Assembly: GCA_032907525.1 (NCBI GenBank)
Contig: JAJJPM010000039.1
Location: forward strand, 1 to 64,000
Direction of reading: 5' to 3'
Source: JAHJQQ01 sp032907525
GTDB taxonomy: Bacteria; Pseudomonadota; Gammaproteobacteria; Thiohalobacterales; Thiohalobacteraceae
Length of the DNA stretch: 64,000 nt
Shown: in pieces, positions 43,723-52,703 of the stretch
Layout: each line of letters opens with the position of its first letter
Position numbering within the stretch: the stretch's first letter is position 1
Notes under the pieces: generated by a model
Seen by the model: only the letters and a program-made list of their open reading frames with translations
What the model was told of the DNA's origin: nothing
Database searches by the model: none
Translations under genes and position numbers: made by a program

Positions 43723-45033
43723 TCAGTCGTCGCGCTGGAACACCAGTTTGCCACCCACGAAGGTGTGCGTGACCTGGCCCTTCAGCTCCCAGCCGAGGAA
43801 AGGCGTGTTCCGGCCCGCGCTGTGAAGCGTCTCGGGCGCAACCCGCCAGGGACGCTCCAGATCGATCACCGCAATATCGGCGCGCTTGCCGACGGACAGG
43901 CTGCCGACGCCCTGCGACTCCAGCCCGAGGATGCGCGCCGGGCCGACGGTCAGGCGTTCGATGACATCGCTCAGCGTCAGCAGGTTCTCGTCGATCAGCC
44001 GCAGCGCCAGAGACAGCAGCGTATCGAGGCCGGATATGCCGGGCGCCGTCGACGGGAAAGGCGCGAGCTTGGCATCGGCCTCGTGCGGCTGGTGGTCGGC
44101 GCAGATCGCGCTGAGCGTGCCGCGCGCCAGGCCGGCGCGCAGCGCGTCGCGGTCGTACACGGTGCGCAGCGGCGGGCGTACGTGGCACTGGGCATTGAAG
44201 CCGACGATGTCCATGTCGGTGAGGAACAGATAGGGGATGGCGACGTCGGCGCTGACCGGCAGGCCGTCATATTGTGCGCGGGCCACCATCTGGACGGCGC
44301 GCGCCGTCGACAGGCGGCAGAAATGCGTGCGCACGCCGGTCTGCTCGACCAGCGCGAGGTCGCGGGCGACGGCGGCGGTCTCGGCGGCCGCGGGTATGGC
44401 CGGCAGGCCCATGCGTGTGGCGATGGCGCCCTCGTGCGCGCAGCCGCCGTTGGCCAGCCAGTGGTCTTCGGCATGGACGAACACCGTGGCGCCGAAGCTC
44501 GCCGCGTATTCGAAGGCGCGCCGCTGGACCTGCGAATTGGCCATCGGCCGCAGCGCGTTGCTCAATCCGCAGCAGCCGGCCTGCTGCAGCGCCGCCGCCT
44601 CGCTCAGCCGTTCCCCGCCGAGTCCCTGGGTCAGGGCGCCCAGGGTGACCACGCGCGAGAGGCCGGCCTGATCGGCGCGCTGGCGGATCAGTTCCACCAC
44701 GGCGGGCGTGTCGATGACGGGATCGGTGTCCGGCGGACAGCACAGGGTCGTGATGCCGCCGGCGGCGGCCGCGCGCGTCTCGGATTCGATGGTCGCCTTG
44801 TGCTCCAGGCCGGGTTCGCGCAGACGTGCGCTGAGTTCCACCAGCCCCGGGCAGACGATCCTGCCGCGCGCATCGATCTCGGCGTCGGCGCTGAAATCCT
44901 CCGGCGCGGTGCCGATGCCGGCGATCTTGCCGCGCTGCACGAACAGGTCCGCTGTCCGGTCCACATGGTTGGCCGGGTCGATGATGCGGCCGCCGCGGAT
45001 CACGAAGGCCAGGCGTTTGCGCAGCGGGATCAT
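43723..45033 (-). CDS. pyrX: Dihydroorotase-like protein lacking the metal-binding His pair (PyrX/PyrC' type)
   Basis: 436 residues of amidohydrolase fold. Active type I dihydroorotases have HxH before LREPG; here that position reads LVELSARLREPG, so Ser68 and Arg70 replace the metal ligands. Later motifs remain (FVHAEDHW, ICADHQPHE, GISGLDTLLSL). Pseudomonas PyrC' is a similar inactive homolog needed as a scaffold for aspartate transcarbamoylase. It overlaps pyrB by 4 bp, which supports the same structural role. A working dihydroorotase must be encoded elsewhere. Confidence 0.88.
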   Translation of the reverse strand: MIPLRKRLAFVIRGGRIIDPANHVDRTADLFVQRGKIAGIGTAPEDFSADAEIDARGRIVCPGLVELSARLREPGLEHKATIESETRAAAAGGITTLCCPPDTDPVIDTPAVVELIRQRADQAGLSRVVTLGALTQGLGGERLSEAAALQQAGCCGLSNALRPMANSQVQRRAFEYAASFGATVFVHAEDHWLANGGCAHEGAIATRMGLPAIPAAAETAAVARDLALVEQTGVRTHFCRLSTARAVQMVARAQYDGLPVSADVAIPYLFLTDMDIVGFNAQCHVRPPLRTVYDRDALRAGLARGTLSAICADHQPHEADAKLAPFPSTAPGISGLDTLLSLALRLIDENLLTLSDVIERLTVGPARILGLESQGVGSLSVGKRADIAVIDLERPWRVAPETLHSAGRNTPFLGWELKGQVTHTFVGGKLVFQRDD

Positions 45034-46013
45034 GCGCCACCTTCCTGAGTCTGCACCTTCTGGCGCATGGCCATCGACATGATCGCCATGCGCACGGCGA
45101 TGCCGTGAGTGACCTGTTCGAGAATCACCGAATGCGGTCCGTCGGCAACCTGCGAGTCCATTTCCACGCCGCGGTTGATCGGACCGGGATGCATCACCGT
45201 GACGTCCGGCTGGGCCAGCGCCAGGCGTTTCTGGGTCAGGCCGAACAGCCGGAAGTATTCGTGTTCGCTGGGCAGCAGGGCGCCCTGCATGCGTTCCCGC
45301 TGCAGGCGCAGCATGATCACGACGTCCACGTCCCGGATGCCTTCTTCGAGATTATGGAAGACGTGCACGCCCAGGCTCGCGGCATCCGCCGGGGTCAGGG
45401 TGCGCGGGGCCACGACGCGCACCTCGCCGGTATTGAGGATGTTGAGCGCATGGATCTGCGAGCGCGCCACGCGCGAATGCAGGATGTCGCCGACGATGGC
45501 GACGCGCAGCCTGCCGAAATCCGGGCCCTTCACGCGGCGGATAGTGAACATGTCCAGCATGGCCTGCGTCGGATGGGCATGGCGGCCGTCGCCGGCGTTG
45601 ATGACGCTGATGTGCGGGGCCACGTGCCGGGCGATGAAGTGGGCGGCACCGGACTCGGCGTGCCGCACCACGAACATGTCGACGTGCATGGCCTCCAGGT
45701 TGCGCAGGGTGTCGAGCAGCGTCTCGCCCTTTACCGCGCTGGAGGCGTCGATATTGATGTTGAGCACGTCGGCCGACAGGCGCTTGGCCGCCAGCTCGAA
45801 GGTGGTGCGGGTACGGGTGCTGGCCTCGAAGAACAGATTGACGATGGTCTTGCCGCGCAGCAGCGGGACCTTCTTGACGGTCTGCTCGGTCACGCCCGAA
45901 AAGGATTCGGCAGTGTCCAGAATATCCGTCACCAGCTGGCGGCCGAGGCCCTCGATGGTCAGAAAGTGGCGCAGCCGGCCTTGTGCGTCCACTTGCAGGT
46001 CGCCGGATTTCAT
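45030..46013 (-). CDS. pyrB: Aspartate carbamoyltransferase catalytic chain
   Basis: Joins carbamoyl phosphate to aspartate at the start of pyrimidine synthesis. The 327 residues have the carbamoyl-phosphate motif FFEASTRTRTTFE, the SSAVKGETLLDTLRNL loop, INAGDGRHAHPTQAMLD and the HPGPINRGVE segment. No pyrI follows, in line with the PyrB/PyrX (class A) holoenzyme. It overlaps pyrR and pyrX by 4 bp each. Confidence 0.96.
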   Translation of the reverse strand: MKSGDLQVDAQGRLRHFLTIEGLGRQLVTDILDTAESFSGVTEQTVKKVPLLRGKTIVNLFFEASTRTRTTFELAAKRLSADVLNINIDASSAVKGETLLDTLRNLEAMHVDMFVVRHAESGAAHFIARHVAPHISVINAGDGRHAHPTQAMLDMFTIRRVKGPDFGRLRVAIVGDILHSRVARSQIHALNILNTGEVRVVAPRTLTPADAASLGVHVFHNLEEGIRDVDVVIMLRLQRERMQGALLPSEHEYFRLFGLTQKRLALAQPDVTVMHPGPINRGVEMDSQVADGPHSVILEQVTHGIAVRMAIMSMAMRQKVQTQEGGA

Positions 46014-46516
46014 GCGGGTTTCTGCAGCTCCAGGGTGAGAGGTTCGGGTCCGGTGAGCTTGACGTGTTCTCCGGGACCGAGATCCATGCGGCGGCCGACG
46101 ACGTTGGCCTCGATGGGCAGTTCCCGGCCGCTGCGTTCGACCAGGACGGCGAGCACGATGGTCGCCGGCCGGCCATAGTCGAACAGCTCATTGAGCGCGG
46201 CGCGGATGGTGCGGCCGGTGTGGAGCACGTCGTCGACCAGGATGATGTTGCGGTCGTCGATGTCGAAGGGGAGGTCCGACGGCCGCACCTGCGGGTTCAT
46301 GCCGATGCGCGTGAAGTCGTCCCGGTAGAAGGAGATGTCCAGGCTGCCGAGCGGCACCTGCAGGCCGAGGCGCTGGTGCAGGCGTTTCGCGACCCAGACG
46401 CCGCCGGTGTGGATGCCGACCATGGCCGGATCCTCGAGCCCGCGCGACTTGATCAGCTCGCGCAGCTGGGCGGCCATGGCGTCCAGCAGTGCCTCGACCT
46501 CGTTGGTGTTTGCCAT
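46010..46516 (-). CDS. pyrR: PyrR bifunctional regulator / uracil phosphoribosyltransferase
   Basis: 168 residues of PRTase fold with the PRPP loop IILVDDVLHTGRTIRAAL and the PyrR stretch VGIHTGGVWVAKRL...DISFYRDDFTR. In Gram-positives PyrR attenuates pyr mRNA; in Pseudomonas it acts on pyr gene expression less directly. It stands just ahead of pyrB-pyrX with four-base overlaps. I see no obvious PyrR-binding loop in the 3-bp gap to ruvX. Confidence 0.95.
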   Translation of the reverse strand: MANTNEVEALLDAMAAQLRELIKSRGLEDPAMVGIHTGGVWVAKRLHQRLGLQVPLGSLDISFYRDDFTRIGMNPQVRPSDLPFDIDDRNIILVDDVLHTGRTIRAALNELFDYGRPATIVLAVLVERSGRELPIEANVVGRRMDLGPGEHVKLTGPEPLTLELQKPA

Positions 46517-46519
46517 GCC

Positions 46520-46981
46520 TCAGTCTCCCTGACTGTCCAGCCAGTCTTGCAGTATGACCTGCGCCGCGACGCGGTCGGCGGCGCCGGCCGCCGGCAGTTT
46601 ACCAGCATGTTCCCGCAGCCATTGCTCTGCAGTGTGCGAACTGAGGCGCTCGTCGTGCAGGAATACCGGCAGGTGGAAGCGGCCTTCCAGGCGGCGGGCG
46701 AAGCGCTGGGCGGCGCGTGTGACTTCGCTGTCGGTGCCGTCCAGCTGCAGCGGCAGGCCCACCACCAGGGCGTCCGGGTGCCAGGTCTCGAGCAGTCGCG
46801 CGATCTGTGTCCAGTCGGGCTGGCCGTCGCGCGCGGCCAGCGTCGTCAGGGCGGTGGCGGTGCCCGTGACGCGCTGCCCGACGGCGACGCCGATGCGGCG
46901 CAGCCCGAAGTCGAATCCCAGCAGTGTCTGCGGAGGATGTGCGGCGGTCACGGAAGCTGCAGCACGGCCGGCCTCAGGCAT
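46520..46981 (-). CDS. ruvX: RuvX/YqgF Holliday-junction-resolvase-fold protein
   Basis: A small RNase H-fold nuclease of 153 residues involved in pre-16S rRNA 5' maturation. Active-site Asp lies in LLGFDFGLRRIGVAVG; other motifs are VVGLPLQLDG and FLHDERLSSHTAEQWL. The N-terminus overlaps yqgE by 8 bp. It may be trimmed to a later start, since the first 17 residues are not conserved. Confidence 0.93.
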   Translation of the reverse strand: MPEAGRAAASVTAAHPPQTLLGFDFGLRRIGVAVGQRVTGTATALTTLAARDGQPDWTQIARLLETWHPDALVVGLPLQLDGTDSEVTRAAQRFARRLEGRFHLPVFLHDERLSSHTAEQWLREHAGKLPAAGAADRVAAQVILQDWLDSQGD

Positions 46982-47537
46982 GCCCGGCGTCGCCAGACAG
47001 CAGGTTGAGGTCCACGCCCAGCAGCGCGGCGGCTGCCTCCCAGCGCCTTTCCACCGGGGTCTCGAACAGGACTTCGGCCGAGGCCGGCCCGCTCAGCCAG
47101 GCGTTCTCGGCCATCTCGCGTTCCAGCTGGCCCGCACCCCAGCCGGCGTAGCCCAGCGCGACCAGGGCGCGCTTGGGCCCGCGGCCGGCGGCCATGGCGG
47201 TCAGGATGTCCTGGGACGCGGTCACGCCGATGGTGTCGCTGATCTGCAGCGTCGCCTCCCAGTCGCCCAGCGGCTCGTGGAGCACGAAGCCGCGCTCCAT
47301 CTGGACCGGACCGCCCTGGAACACCGGGAGCCCCGCGGCGCCGGGATCGATCTCTGCGACATCCATGTGCGCCAGAATTTCGCCGAGCTGCATGTCCAGC
47401 GGTCGGTTGATGACCAGGCCCATGGCCCCGTCGGCATCGTGTTCGCAGATGAAGGTGACGGTGTGAAAAAAATTCGGATCCGCCAGCGCCGGCATGGCGA
47501 TGAGGAAGTGGTTGGTGAGGTACGGGGATTCAGCCAT
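46974..47537 (-). CDS. yqgE: YqgE/AlgH family protein
   Basis: 187 residues with the family signature YLTNHFLIAMPALADPNFFHTV, GLVINRPL, VFQGGPVQMERGFVLH and ALGYAGWGAGQLE. In Pseudomonas AlgH lies in the same tonB-algH-ruvX-pyrR order and was linked to alginate expression. The molecular function is unknown. Confidence 0.94.
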   Translation of the reverse strand: MAESPYLTNHFLIAMPALADPNFFHTVTFICEHDADGAMGLVINRPLDMQLGEILAHMDVAEIDPGAAGLPVFQGGPVQMERGFVLHEPLGDWEATLQISDTIGVTASQDILTAMAAGRGPKRALVALGYAGWGAGQLEREMAENAWLSGPASAEVLFETPVERRWEAAAALLGVDLNLLSGDAGHA

Positions 47538-47598
47538 GGGCGATAGTATCCGGCAGTCGCGGGGCCGGTCGCAAGGCCGGTACGCGGCCGCCTATCAC

Positions 47599-48453
47599 TC
47601 AGCGGCGGGTGGACAGGCCCTGGCTGTTGAGGAATTCCCAGGTGCGGGTGATGTGCAGAATGTCCGTGTCCTTGCGGATCTCCGGCGGCAGCGGCGCGAA
47701 GGGGGCGGCCAGCTGCACGATGCGCACGGCGGCGTCGTCCAGAACCTTGTGTCCGGAGGAGCGGAGGATGCGGATGCCGCGCACGCCGCCGTCGACATTG
47801 AGGGACACCTGCAGCATCAGGCTGCCGGAGATGCCCTGGCGGCGCGCCTCGTCCGGATAGTTCAGATTGCCGACCCGTTCGACCTTCGCGACCCAGTCGT
47901 TCATGTAGCTGGCATGCCGGAACTCGCGGGTGCGGGCCGAGATGAACGTCTGGCGCGGCAGTTGTGAATAGGCCTGCTGGGCCTGACGCAGCTGCGCATC
48001 CAGGTTGGCCAGTTCCAGGCTGCGGTTGATGAGCTCGGCGGCCGACACGGGCGCGGGTTGTTCGGGGGCCGGCGTCGCCTCGGCGGTCTGGACCTGGCGC
48101 TTCGACTCGGCGCGGTTCAGCTCCTGGGGTGGTGTGGGGGCGGGTTGGGGCGGCGGGCTGCTGACCGCGCGCTCTTCCTGCGCCATCTGGGCGCGGACCT
48201 TTTCGGCCGTGTTGCCGCCGCCGTCCTGGCTGATCTGCGCCAGATAGTCGGCCTCGTCGGGGGCCGGGGTGTCGCGCTTCTGCACGAGGGTGATGTCGAG
48301 CGCCGGCGGATTCTTGTCCGGCCGGTCGGGCGTCTCGGGTGTGAACGAGATGCCGAGAATGATCAGGGCGTGCAGGGCCGTGGCCAACAGCACGCTGACC
48401 ACCAGGCGGTCACCGCCGTCGGTATAGGCCAGACGCGAGTGGGTCGCCATCAT
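47599..48453 (-). CDS. tonB: TonB family energy-transducing protein
   Basis: 284 residues: an N-terminal membrane anchor (LVVSVLLATALHALIILGISF), a Pro/Gln-rich linker (PPPQPAPTPPQE), a coiled segment and a C-terminal TonB domain (VGNLNYPDEARRQGISGSLMLQVSLNVDGGV). It transmits energy to outer-membrane receptors. No exbB or exbD is in the window. The ATG at 48453 overlaps the previous gene by 4 bp. Confidence 0.9.
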   Translation of the reverse strand: MMATHSRLAYTDGGDRLVVSVLLATALHALIILGISFTPETPDRPDKNPPALDITLVQKRDTPAPDEADYLAQISQDGGGNTAEKVRAQMAQEERAVSSPPPQPAPTPPQELNRAESKRQVQTAEATPAPEQPAPVSAAELINRSLELANLDAQLRQAQQAYSQLPRQTFISARTREFRHASYMNDWVAKVERVGNLNYPDEARRQGISGSLMLQVSLNVDGGVRGIRILRSSGHKVLDDAAVRIVQLAAPFAPLPPEIRKDTDILHITRTWEFLNSQGLSTRR

Positions 48454-48962
48454 GGCGTGGTCTCCGGCAATCCCCGCAACATCATGCGCGCGATTATACC
48501 GCTGGTTACCCCGAACAGGAGCGCGGCCGTCAGCAGCACCGGCAGCAGATGCAGCAGCCCGGGGTGCGGGATGAACAGCGCGAAGGCCAGGCCGAACTGG
48601 CCGCCCATGTGCGCCAGCGCCGCCAGCACGCTGAATCCGACCGGCCCGAAGGAGGGCATCCATGGGCGGCTGGCCGTCCAGAGCGCCGCGATGCTGGCCG
48701 TCGCCCCGCCCAGGCTCAGAACGAAGGTCGGCGACAGGAACGTGCCGAGCAGCAGGCCGCTGACCAGCACCCGCAGCAGGCTGACCCAGGCCGCGCTGGC
48801 CCAGCCGAACCGCAGCAGCACGACGATGGTGATGACGTTGGCCAGCCCCGGCTTGATCCCCGGAAGCGGGCTGGGCAGCGCAGCCTCCACCAGATGGATG
48901 GCCACCGCCAGGGCGGTGAGCCAGGCAATCCGGTGATCTTCTGGGGTGGTGGCTAGTTGCAT
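48450..48962 (-). CDS. Gx transporter family protein (Hpre_diP_synt_I type)
   Basis: A 170-residue membrane protein with about five segments and the family pattern AAIHLVEAALPSPLPGIKPGLANVITIVVLLRFG-type sequence. Once named heptaprenyl diphosphate synthase component I, the family is now treated as an uncharacterised membrane component. It is linked with NusG-domain-II and ApbE genes here, a set that recurs in many bacteria near flavin-based electron transfer. Confidence 0.85.
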   Translation of the reverse strand: MQLATTPEDHRIAWLTALAVAIHLVEAALPSPLPGIKPGLANVITIVVLLRFGWASAAWVSLLRVLVSGLLLGTFLSPTFVLSLGGATASIAALWTASRPWMPSFGPVGFSVLAALAHMGGQFGLAFALFIPHPGLLHLLPVLLTAALLFGVTSGIIARMMLRGLPETTP

Positions 48963-48992
48963 GGGTCGTTCCGGGGTGATCGATTCCCCTGA

Positions 48993-49364
48993 TCAAAAAT
49001 TGATCGCGTCGTACCGGGCATCGCGGCCGAGGATGCGCAGGCTCACCTGATTGGGCAGGCAGGCGGTGGTTTCTCCCGCGTGCCGCTGCCAGCCGTGCAG
49101 GATGCAGATCTTGTTCGCACAGGGCGAATCCACGAAGCGCGCCCGGGCATCTTTGATCTCGATACGGCTGATACCCATCTCCCCGCGGATCTCCAGTATG
49201 CGGTCCTCCGCCAGCGGCAGCCGTTCCACGCGCTCGCCCAGGCTCCAGATCTCGACCTCCAGTGGTACCGCGGAAGGTCCCCATACGCCGGCGTACAGCC
49301 AGGCGATCAGCGCGACCGCCGCGATCAGCAGCACGCCGTCGGCCCCGGTCACCCAGCCGCGCAC
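48993..49364 (-). CDS. NusG domain II-containing membrane protein
   Basis: 123 residues: an N-terminal membrane anchor (VLLIAAVALIAWLYAGV) and a NusG-II domain exposed to the periplasm (EIWSLGERVERLPL, CANKICILHGWQRHAGETTACLPNQVSLRI). Three cysteines are present. The GTG start follows the apbE stop codon with no gap. Function is unknown; genetic linkage with apbE and the Gx gene suggests work on exported flavoproteins. Confidence 0.85.
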   Translation of the reverse strand: MRGWVTGADGVLLIAAVALIAWLYAGVWGPSAVPLEVEIWSLGERVERLPLAEDRILEIRGEMGISRIEIKDARARFVDSPCANKICILHGWQRHAGETTACLPNQVSLRILGRDARYDAINF

Positions 49365-50423
49365 TCAGGGTTCCTCGCTGAGCCGGATCAGAGGTGGCGG
49401 ATCGAGCTCGATGTGTACCCGCGCCGCCATTGCCGGGGTCATGTGGATCACACCCTCGCCATCGACCAGCATCACCCAGCGAAGCTGCAAATCGCGGGCC
49501 ACCTTCGGCCAGTCGGAGGCCCCGGCCACCAGCAGCGCCGTGGCCGCCGCATCGGCGGTTGCGGCGTCGGTGTGGATGACGGTGACGGACCGCGCGCCCT
49601 CGGCCGGATATCCCGTGCGGGGGTCCAGGACGTGGTGATAGTGGCGGCCCCGGAAGTCGAAACCCCGCTCGTAATCGCCCGACGTGAAGACGCTTTCGTC
49701 GCCCCGGGTTTCAATCACGGCGAGCACGCCGGGGCCGCGCGGGTTGCGGACGCCGATCCGCCACGGACGCCCGCCGCGGCGGCCGATAGCACGCAGGTCG
49801 CCGCCGGCATTGACAATGGCGTTGTCGATGCCGAGTCCGCGCAGGTGATCGATCGCCCGGTCCACCGCCACCCCCTTGGCGAAGGCGCCGAAATCCAGCT
49901 TCACGGCACGGTTGGCGGTGGTCAGGCGGCTGCCCTCGAGACGCAGATCGCTCATGCGCGGGTGCCCGGCGAGTTCGGCCTCGATCGCCGCTGCCGCGGG
50001 CGGGGCCTGCGGCAGCTCGTCGCTCTGGAAGCCCCACAGGGCCAGCAGTCCGCCGATCGCGGGGTTGAACAGGCCGCCGCTGCGCGCGGAGAGGTCCTGC
50101 GCGGGCGCGATCAGCGGCAGGATCACGGCCGGCACCTCGGCCTCACCCTCCGATGCCAGGGCGGCGTTGAGCTCGACCAGCGGGCCCGGTTCCCAGGCAT
50201 GCCAATCGCGGTGCCACTGGGCGAAGCGCTGTTCGAGGTCGGCGAACGCCCGTTGGGCGAGTCCGGCATCGACCCCGTAGACGCTCACATCCACCAGGGT
50301 GCCGAAGGCGACGAATTGCTGTTCCTGCACGGCGTCCGTCTGGCGCGCGCAGCCTGGGGCCAGCAGGCTCGCGACGATCAGGCCGAGCAGGGACAGGTAT
50401 CTGGAAACGCGAGGTGCCGGCAT
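49365..50423 (-). CDS. apbE: FAD:protein FMN transferase (ApbE), lipoprotein
   Basis: Attaches FMN to Thr residues of exported flavoproteins such as RnfG/NqrC-type subunits. The 352 residues begin with a lipoprotein signal ending LLAPGC (Cys25), then FGTLVDVSVYG, the flavin region LDFGAFAKGVAVDRAIDHL and NAGGDLRAIG, and the metal/active region HHVLDPRTGYPA. It starts 8 bp after gshB. No substrate protein is encoded nearby. Confidence 0.93.
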   Translation of the reverse strand: MPAPRVSRYLSLLGLIVASLLAPGCARQTDAVQEQQFVAFGTLVDVSVYGVDAGLAQRAFADLEQRFAQWHRDWHAWEPGPLVELNAALASEGEAEVPAVILPLIAPAQDLSARSGGLFNPAIGGLLALWGFQSDELPQAPPAAAAIEAELAGHPRMSDLRLEGSRLTTANRAVKLDFGAFAKGVAVDRAIDHLRGLGIDNAIVNAGGDLRAIGRRGGRPWRIGVRNPRGPGVLAVIETRGDESVFTSGDYERGFDFRGRHYHHVLDPRTGYPAEGARSVTVIHTDAATADAAATALLVAGASDWPKVARDLQLRWVMLVDGEGVIHMTPAMAARVHIELDPPPLIRLSEEP

Positions 50424-50431
50424 CGGATCGT

Positions 50432-51382
50432 TCAGGCCCGCATCAGCCGGGCGGCCAGGCAGTCCAGCAGCTGGCCGGCGATATCCAGGCCATAGAGGGC
50501 GTCCAGCTCGCGGATGCACGTGGGGCTGGTGACGTTGATCTCGGTGAGATAGTCGCCGATCACGTCCAGGCCGACGAAATACAATCCCTTTTCCCGCAGG
50601 GCGGGCCCGACCCGCGCACAGATCCAGCGGTCGCGCGCCGAGAGTTCCACCCCCTCGCCGCGTCCGCCGGCGGCCAGATTGCCCCGGGATTCGCCTTCCT
50701 TCGGGATGCGTGCCAGCGCGTAGGGGACCGGCTCGCCGTTGATCATCAGGATGCGCTTGTCGCCGGCGCTGATCTCCGGGATGAAGCGCTGGGCCATGGC
50801 GAAGCGCCGGCCGTGGTCCGTGAGGGTCTCGAGTATCACGCCCGTATTGGGGTCGTCGGCGCGGATGCGGAAGATCGACGCGCCGCCCATGCCGTGCAGG
50901 GGCTTCATCACGATGTCGCCGTGTTCGGCGAGGAACTCGCGCAGCTGGGCGTCGCTGCGCGTGACCAGCGTCGGCGCGCAGCATTCGGGGAACCATGCCG
51001 TATAGAGTTTCTCGTTGCAGTCGCGCAGGCTGGCGGGCCGGTTCGCCACCAGCACGCCCTGGGCCTCCGCGCGGTCCAGCAGGTGCGTGGTGTAGATGTA
51101 CTCCATGTCGAACGGCGGGTCCTTGCGCATGAGCAGGATGTCCACCCGTTCCAGGGGTTCGGTGTGCGCACCCTCGAGTTCGTACCAGCCCTTGGGGTCG
51201 TCCTGGACGCGCAGCCGCCGCAGGTGGGCGTAGACGCGGCCGTCGCGCAGGAACAGGTCGGACTGCTCCAGATACAGCAACTCCCAGCCGCGCCGCTGGG
51301 CGGCCAGCAGCATGGCGAAGCTGCTGTCTTTCTTGATGTTGATGGACCCGATGGGATCCATGAGCATGGCGAGGCGGGTCAT
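50432..51382 (-). CDS. gshB: Glutathione synthetase
   Basis: The ATP-grasp enzyme that adds glycine to gamma-glutamylcysteine. The start at 51382 gives 316 residues, the same as E. coli GshB. Motifs: MDPIGSINIKKDSSFAML, RKDPPFDMEYIYTT, VMKPLHGMGGASIFRI, MAQRFIPEISAGDKRIL, GRGEGVELSARD and EINVTSPTCIREL. It lies 19 bp after gshA. Confidence 0.96.
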   Translation of the reverse strand: MTRLAMLMDPIGSINIKKDSSFAMLLAAQRRGWELLYLEQSDLFLRDGRVYAHLRRLRVQDDPKGWYELEGAHTEPLERVDILLMRKDPPFDMEYIYTTHLLDRAEAQGVLVANRPASLRDCNEKLYTAWFPECCAPTLVTRSDAQLREFLAEHGDIVMKPLHGMGGASIFRIRADDPNTGVILETLTDHGRRFAMAQRFIPEISAGDKRILMINGEPVPYALARIPKEGESRGNLAAGGRGEGVELSARDRWICARVGPALREKGLYFVGLDVIGDYLTEINVTSPTCIRELDALYGLDIAGQLLDCLAARLMRA

Positions 51383-51401
51383 GAGTGATGGACTTTGAAC
51401 T

Positions 51402-52703
51402 TCACTGGGCGTTGTGCTCGGCCAGCTCCCGTGCCGCTGCGAGCAGGGCGAGACGGCCCAGCACGCCGTAGGCATAGAAGCGGTTCGGTTCCGCATCGGG
51501 TTCGCGGCTACGGTCCGGGGTGTTGCAGGGTTCGACGAAGGCGAGCGGCTGGAAGTGCATGCCCGGCGCGTTGAGGTTCTCGTTGACGCCGCGCTCGGTG
51601 TGCACGCGGTAGAAGCCACCGACCACGAAGTGGTCGATCATGTATACCACAGGTTCCGCCACGGCCTCCTGCTGGCCCCAGGTTTCGAAGGTGTAGACGC
51701 CTTCCTGGAGAATGACCTTGCTGACGCTGGTTCCGCCCTTCATGGCGGCCATCTTGGTGCGCTGCTTGCGGTTGAGGCTGCGTACCTCGTCGGTGCTGCT
51801 GACGGAAATGATGCCCATGCCGTAGGTGCCGGCGTCCGCCTTGATGATCACGAAGGGCGGCTTGTCGATGCCGTATTCGTTGTACTTTTTCTGCACGCTG
51901 TCCAGCAGCGCCTCGACGTTGCGCACCAGACAGTCCTCGCCTTCACGCTTCTTGAAATCGAGTTCGCCGCAGTTGCGGAACAGGGGATTGATCAGCCAGG
52001 GATCGATCCCGAGCAGCCTGGCGAATTCGTTGGCGACATTGTTGTAATGGCGGAAGTGGCCGGACTTCAGCCGGTTCGACCAGCCAAGCCCGGGTGGCGG
52101 CACCATGTGCTGTTCGATGTCGCGCAGCTGCTCGGGGATGCCGCTCATCAGGTCGTTGTTGAGGATCACCAGACAGGCGTCGTAGTCGGCCACGCCCACG
52201 CGCCGGTCGCGGCGGATCAGCGGTTCCAGCCTGACCGAACGGCCGGATGGAAGTTCCACCGTCTCGGCGGTCTTCAGGTCCGGCCGCAATGACGCGATCC
52301 GCACCTGGTAGCCGCCGGTCAGGATGATGTCGCGCAGGGTGGCAAGGCTCTCCATATAGAAGAGATTGCGGGTGTGATCCTCGGGGATCAGCAGGATATT
52401 GCTCGCCGTCTCGCAGATCTGCTCGATTTTCGCCTGCATGGCCTGGACGCACAGCGGCAGGAAGGCCGGGTTCAGATTGTTGAAACCGGCCGGAAACAGG
52501 TTGGTGTCCACCGGTGCCAGTTTGAAGCCGGCGTTGCGCAGGTCCACCGAGGCGTAGAGCGGTGCCGGCGTTTTTCGCCACTCGGCGCGCAGCCAGGTTT
52601 CGATCCGGGCCTGCTCGGTAAGCAGCAGGGATTCGATCTGCTGCAGGGGTCCGGTGAGAGCGGTGGTGAGGTGCGGGACGGAGTGTAACTGTTCAACCGG
52701 CAT
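51402..52703 (-). CDS. gshA: Glutamate-cysteine ligase, proteobacterial GshA type 3 (PF08886-like)
   Basis: Makes gamma-glutamylcysteine. The 433 residues belong to the GshA group distinct from the E. coli enzyme: SVDLRNAGFKLAPVDTNLFPAGFNNL, MESLATLRDIILTGGYQVRI, VILNNDLMSGIP, FVIIKADAGTYGMGIISV and QEGVYTFETWGQQEAVAEPVVYMIDHF. It pairs with gshB in one operon. The ATG at 52703 fits the conserved start; the ribosome site is weak. Confidence 0.92.
   Translation of the reverse strand: MPVEQLHSVPHLTTALTGPLQQIESLLLTEQARIETWLRAEWRKTPAPLYASVDLRNAGFKLAPVDTNLFPAGFNNLNPAFLPLCVQAMQAKIEQICETASNILLIPEDHTRNLFYMESLATLRDIILTGGYQVRIASLRPDLKTAETVELPSGRSVRLEPLIRRDRRVGVADYDACLVILNNDLMSGIPEQLRDIEQHMVPPPGLGWSNRLKSGHFRHYNNVANEFARLLGIDPWLINPLFRNCGELDFKKREGEDCLVRNVEALLDSVQKKYNEYGIDKPPFVIIKADAGTYGMGIISVSSTDEVRSLNRKQRTKMAAMKGGTSVSKVILQEGVYTFETWGQQEAVAEPVVYMIDHFVVGGFYRVHTERGVNENLNAPGMHFQPLAFVEPCNTPDRSREPDAEPNRFYAYGVLGRLALLAAARELAEHNAQ

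Noticed and set aside
46517..46519. PyrR-dependent attenuator ahead of pyrR
   Set aside because: The gap to ruvX is 3 bp, leaving no room for an attenuator; none was seen farther upstream.
47599..49284. A 561-codon frame fusing extra sequence to TonB
   Set aside because: The upstream half is the shadow of the Gx transporter gene; the TonB anchor begins at 48453.
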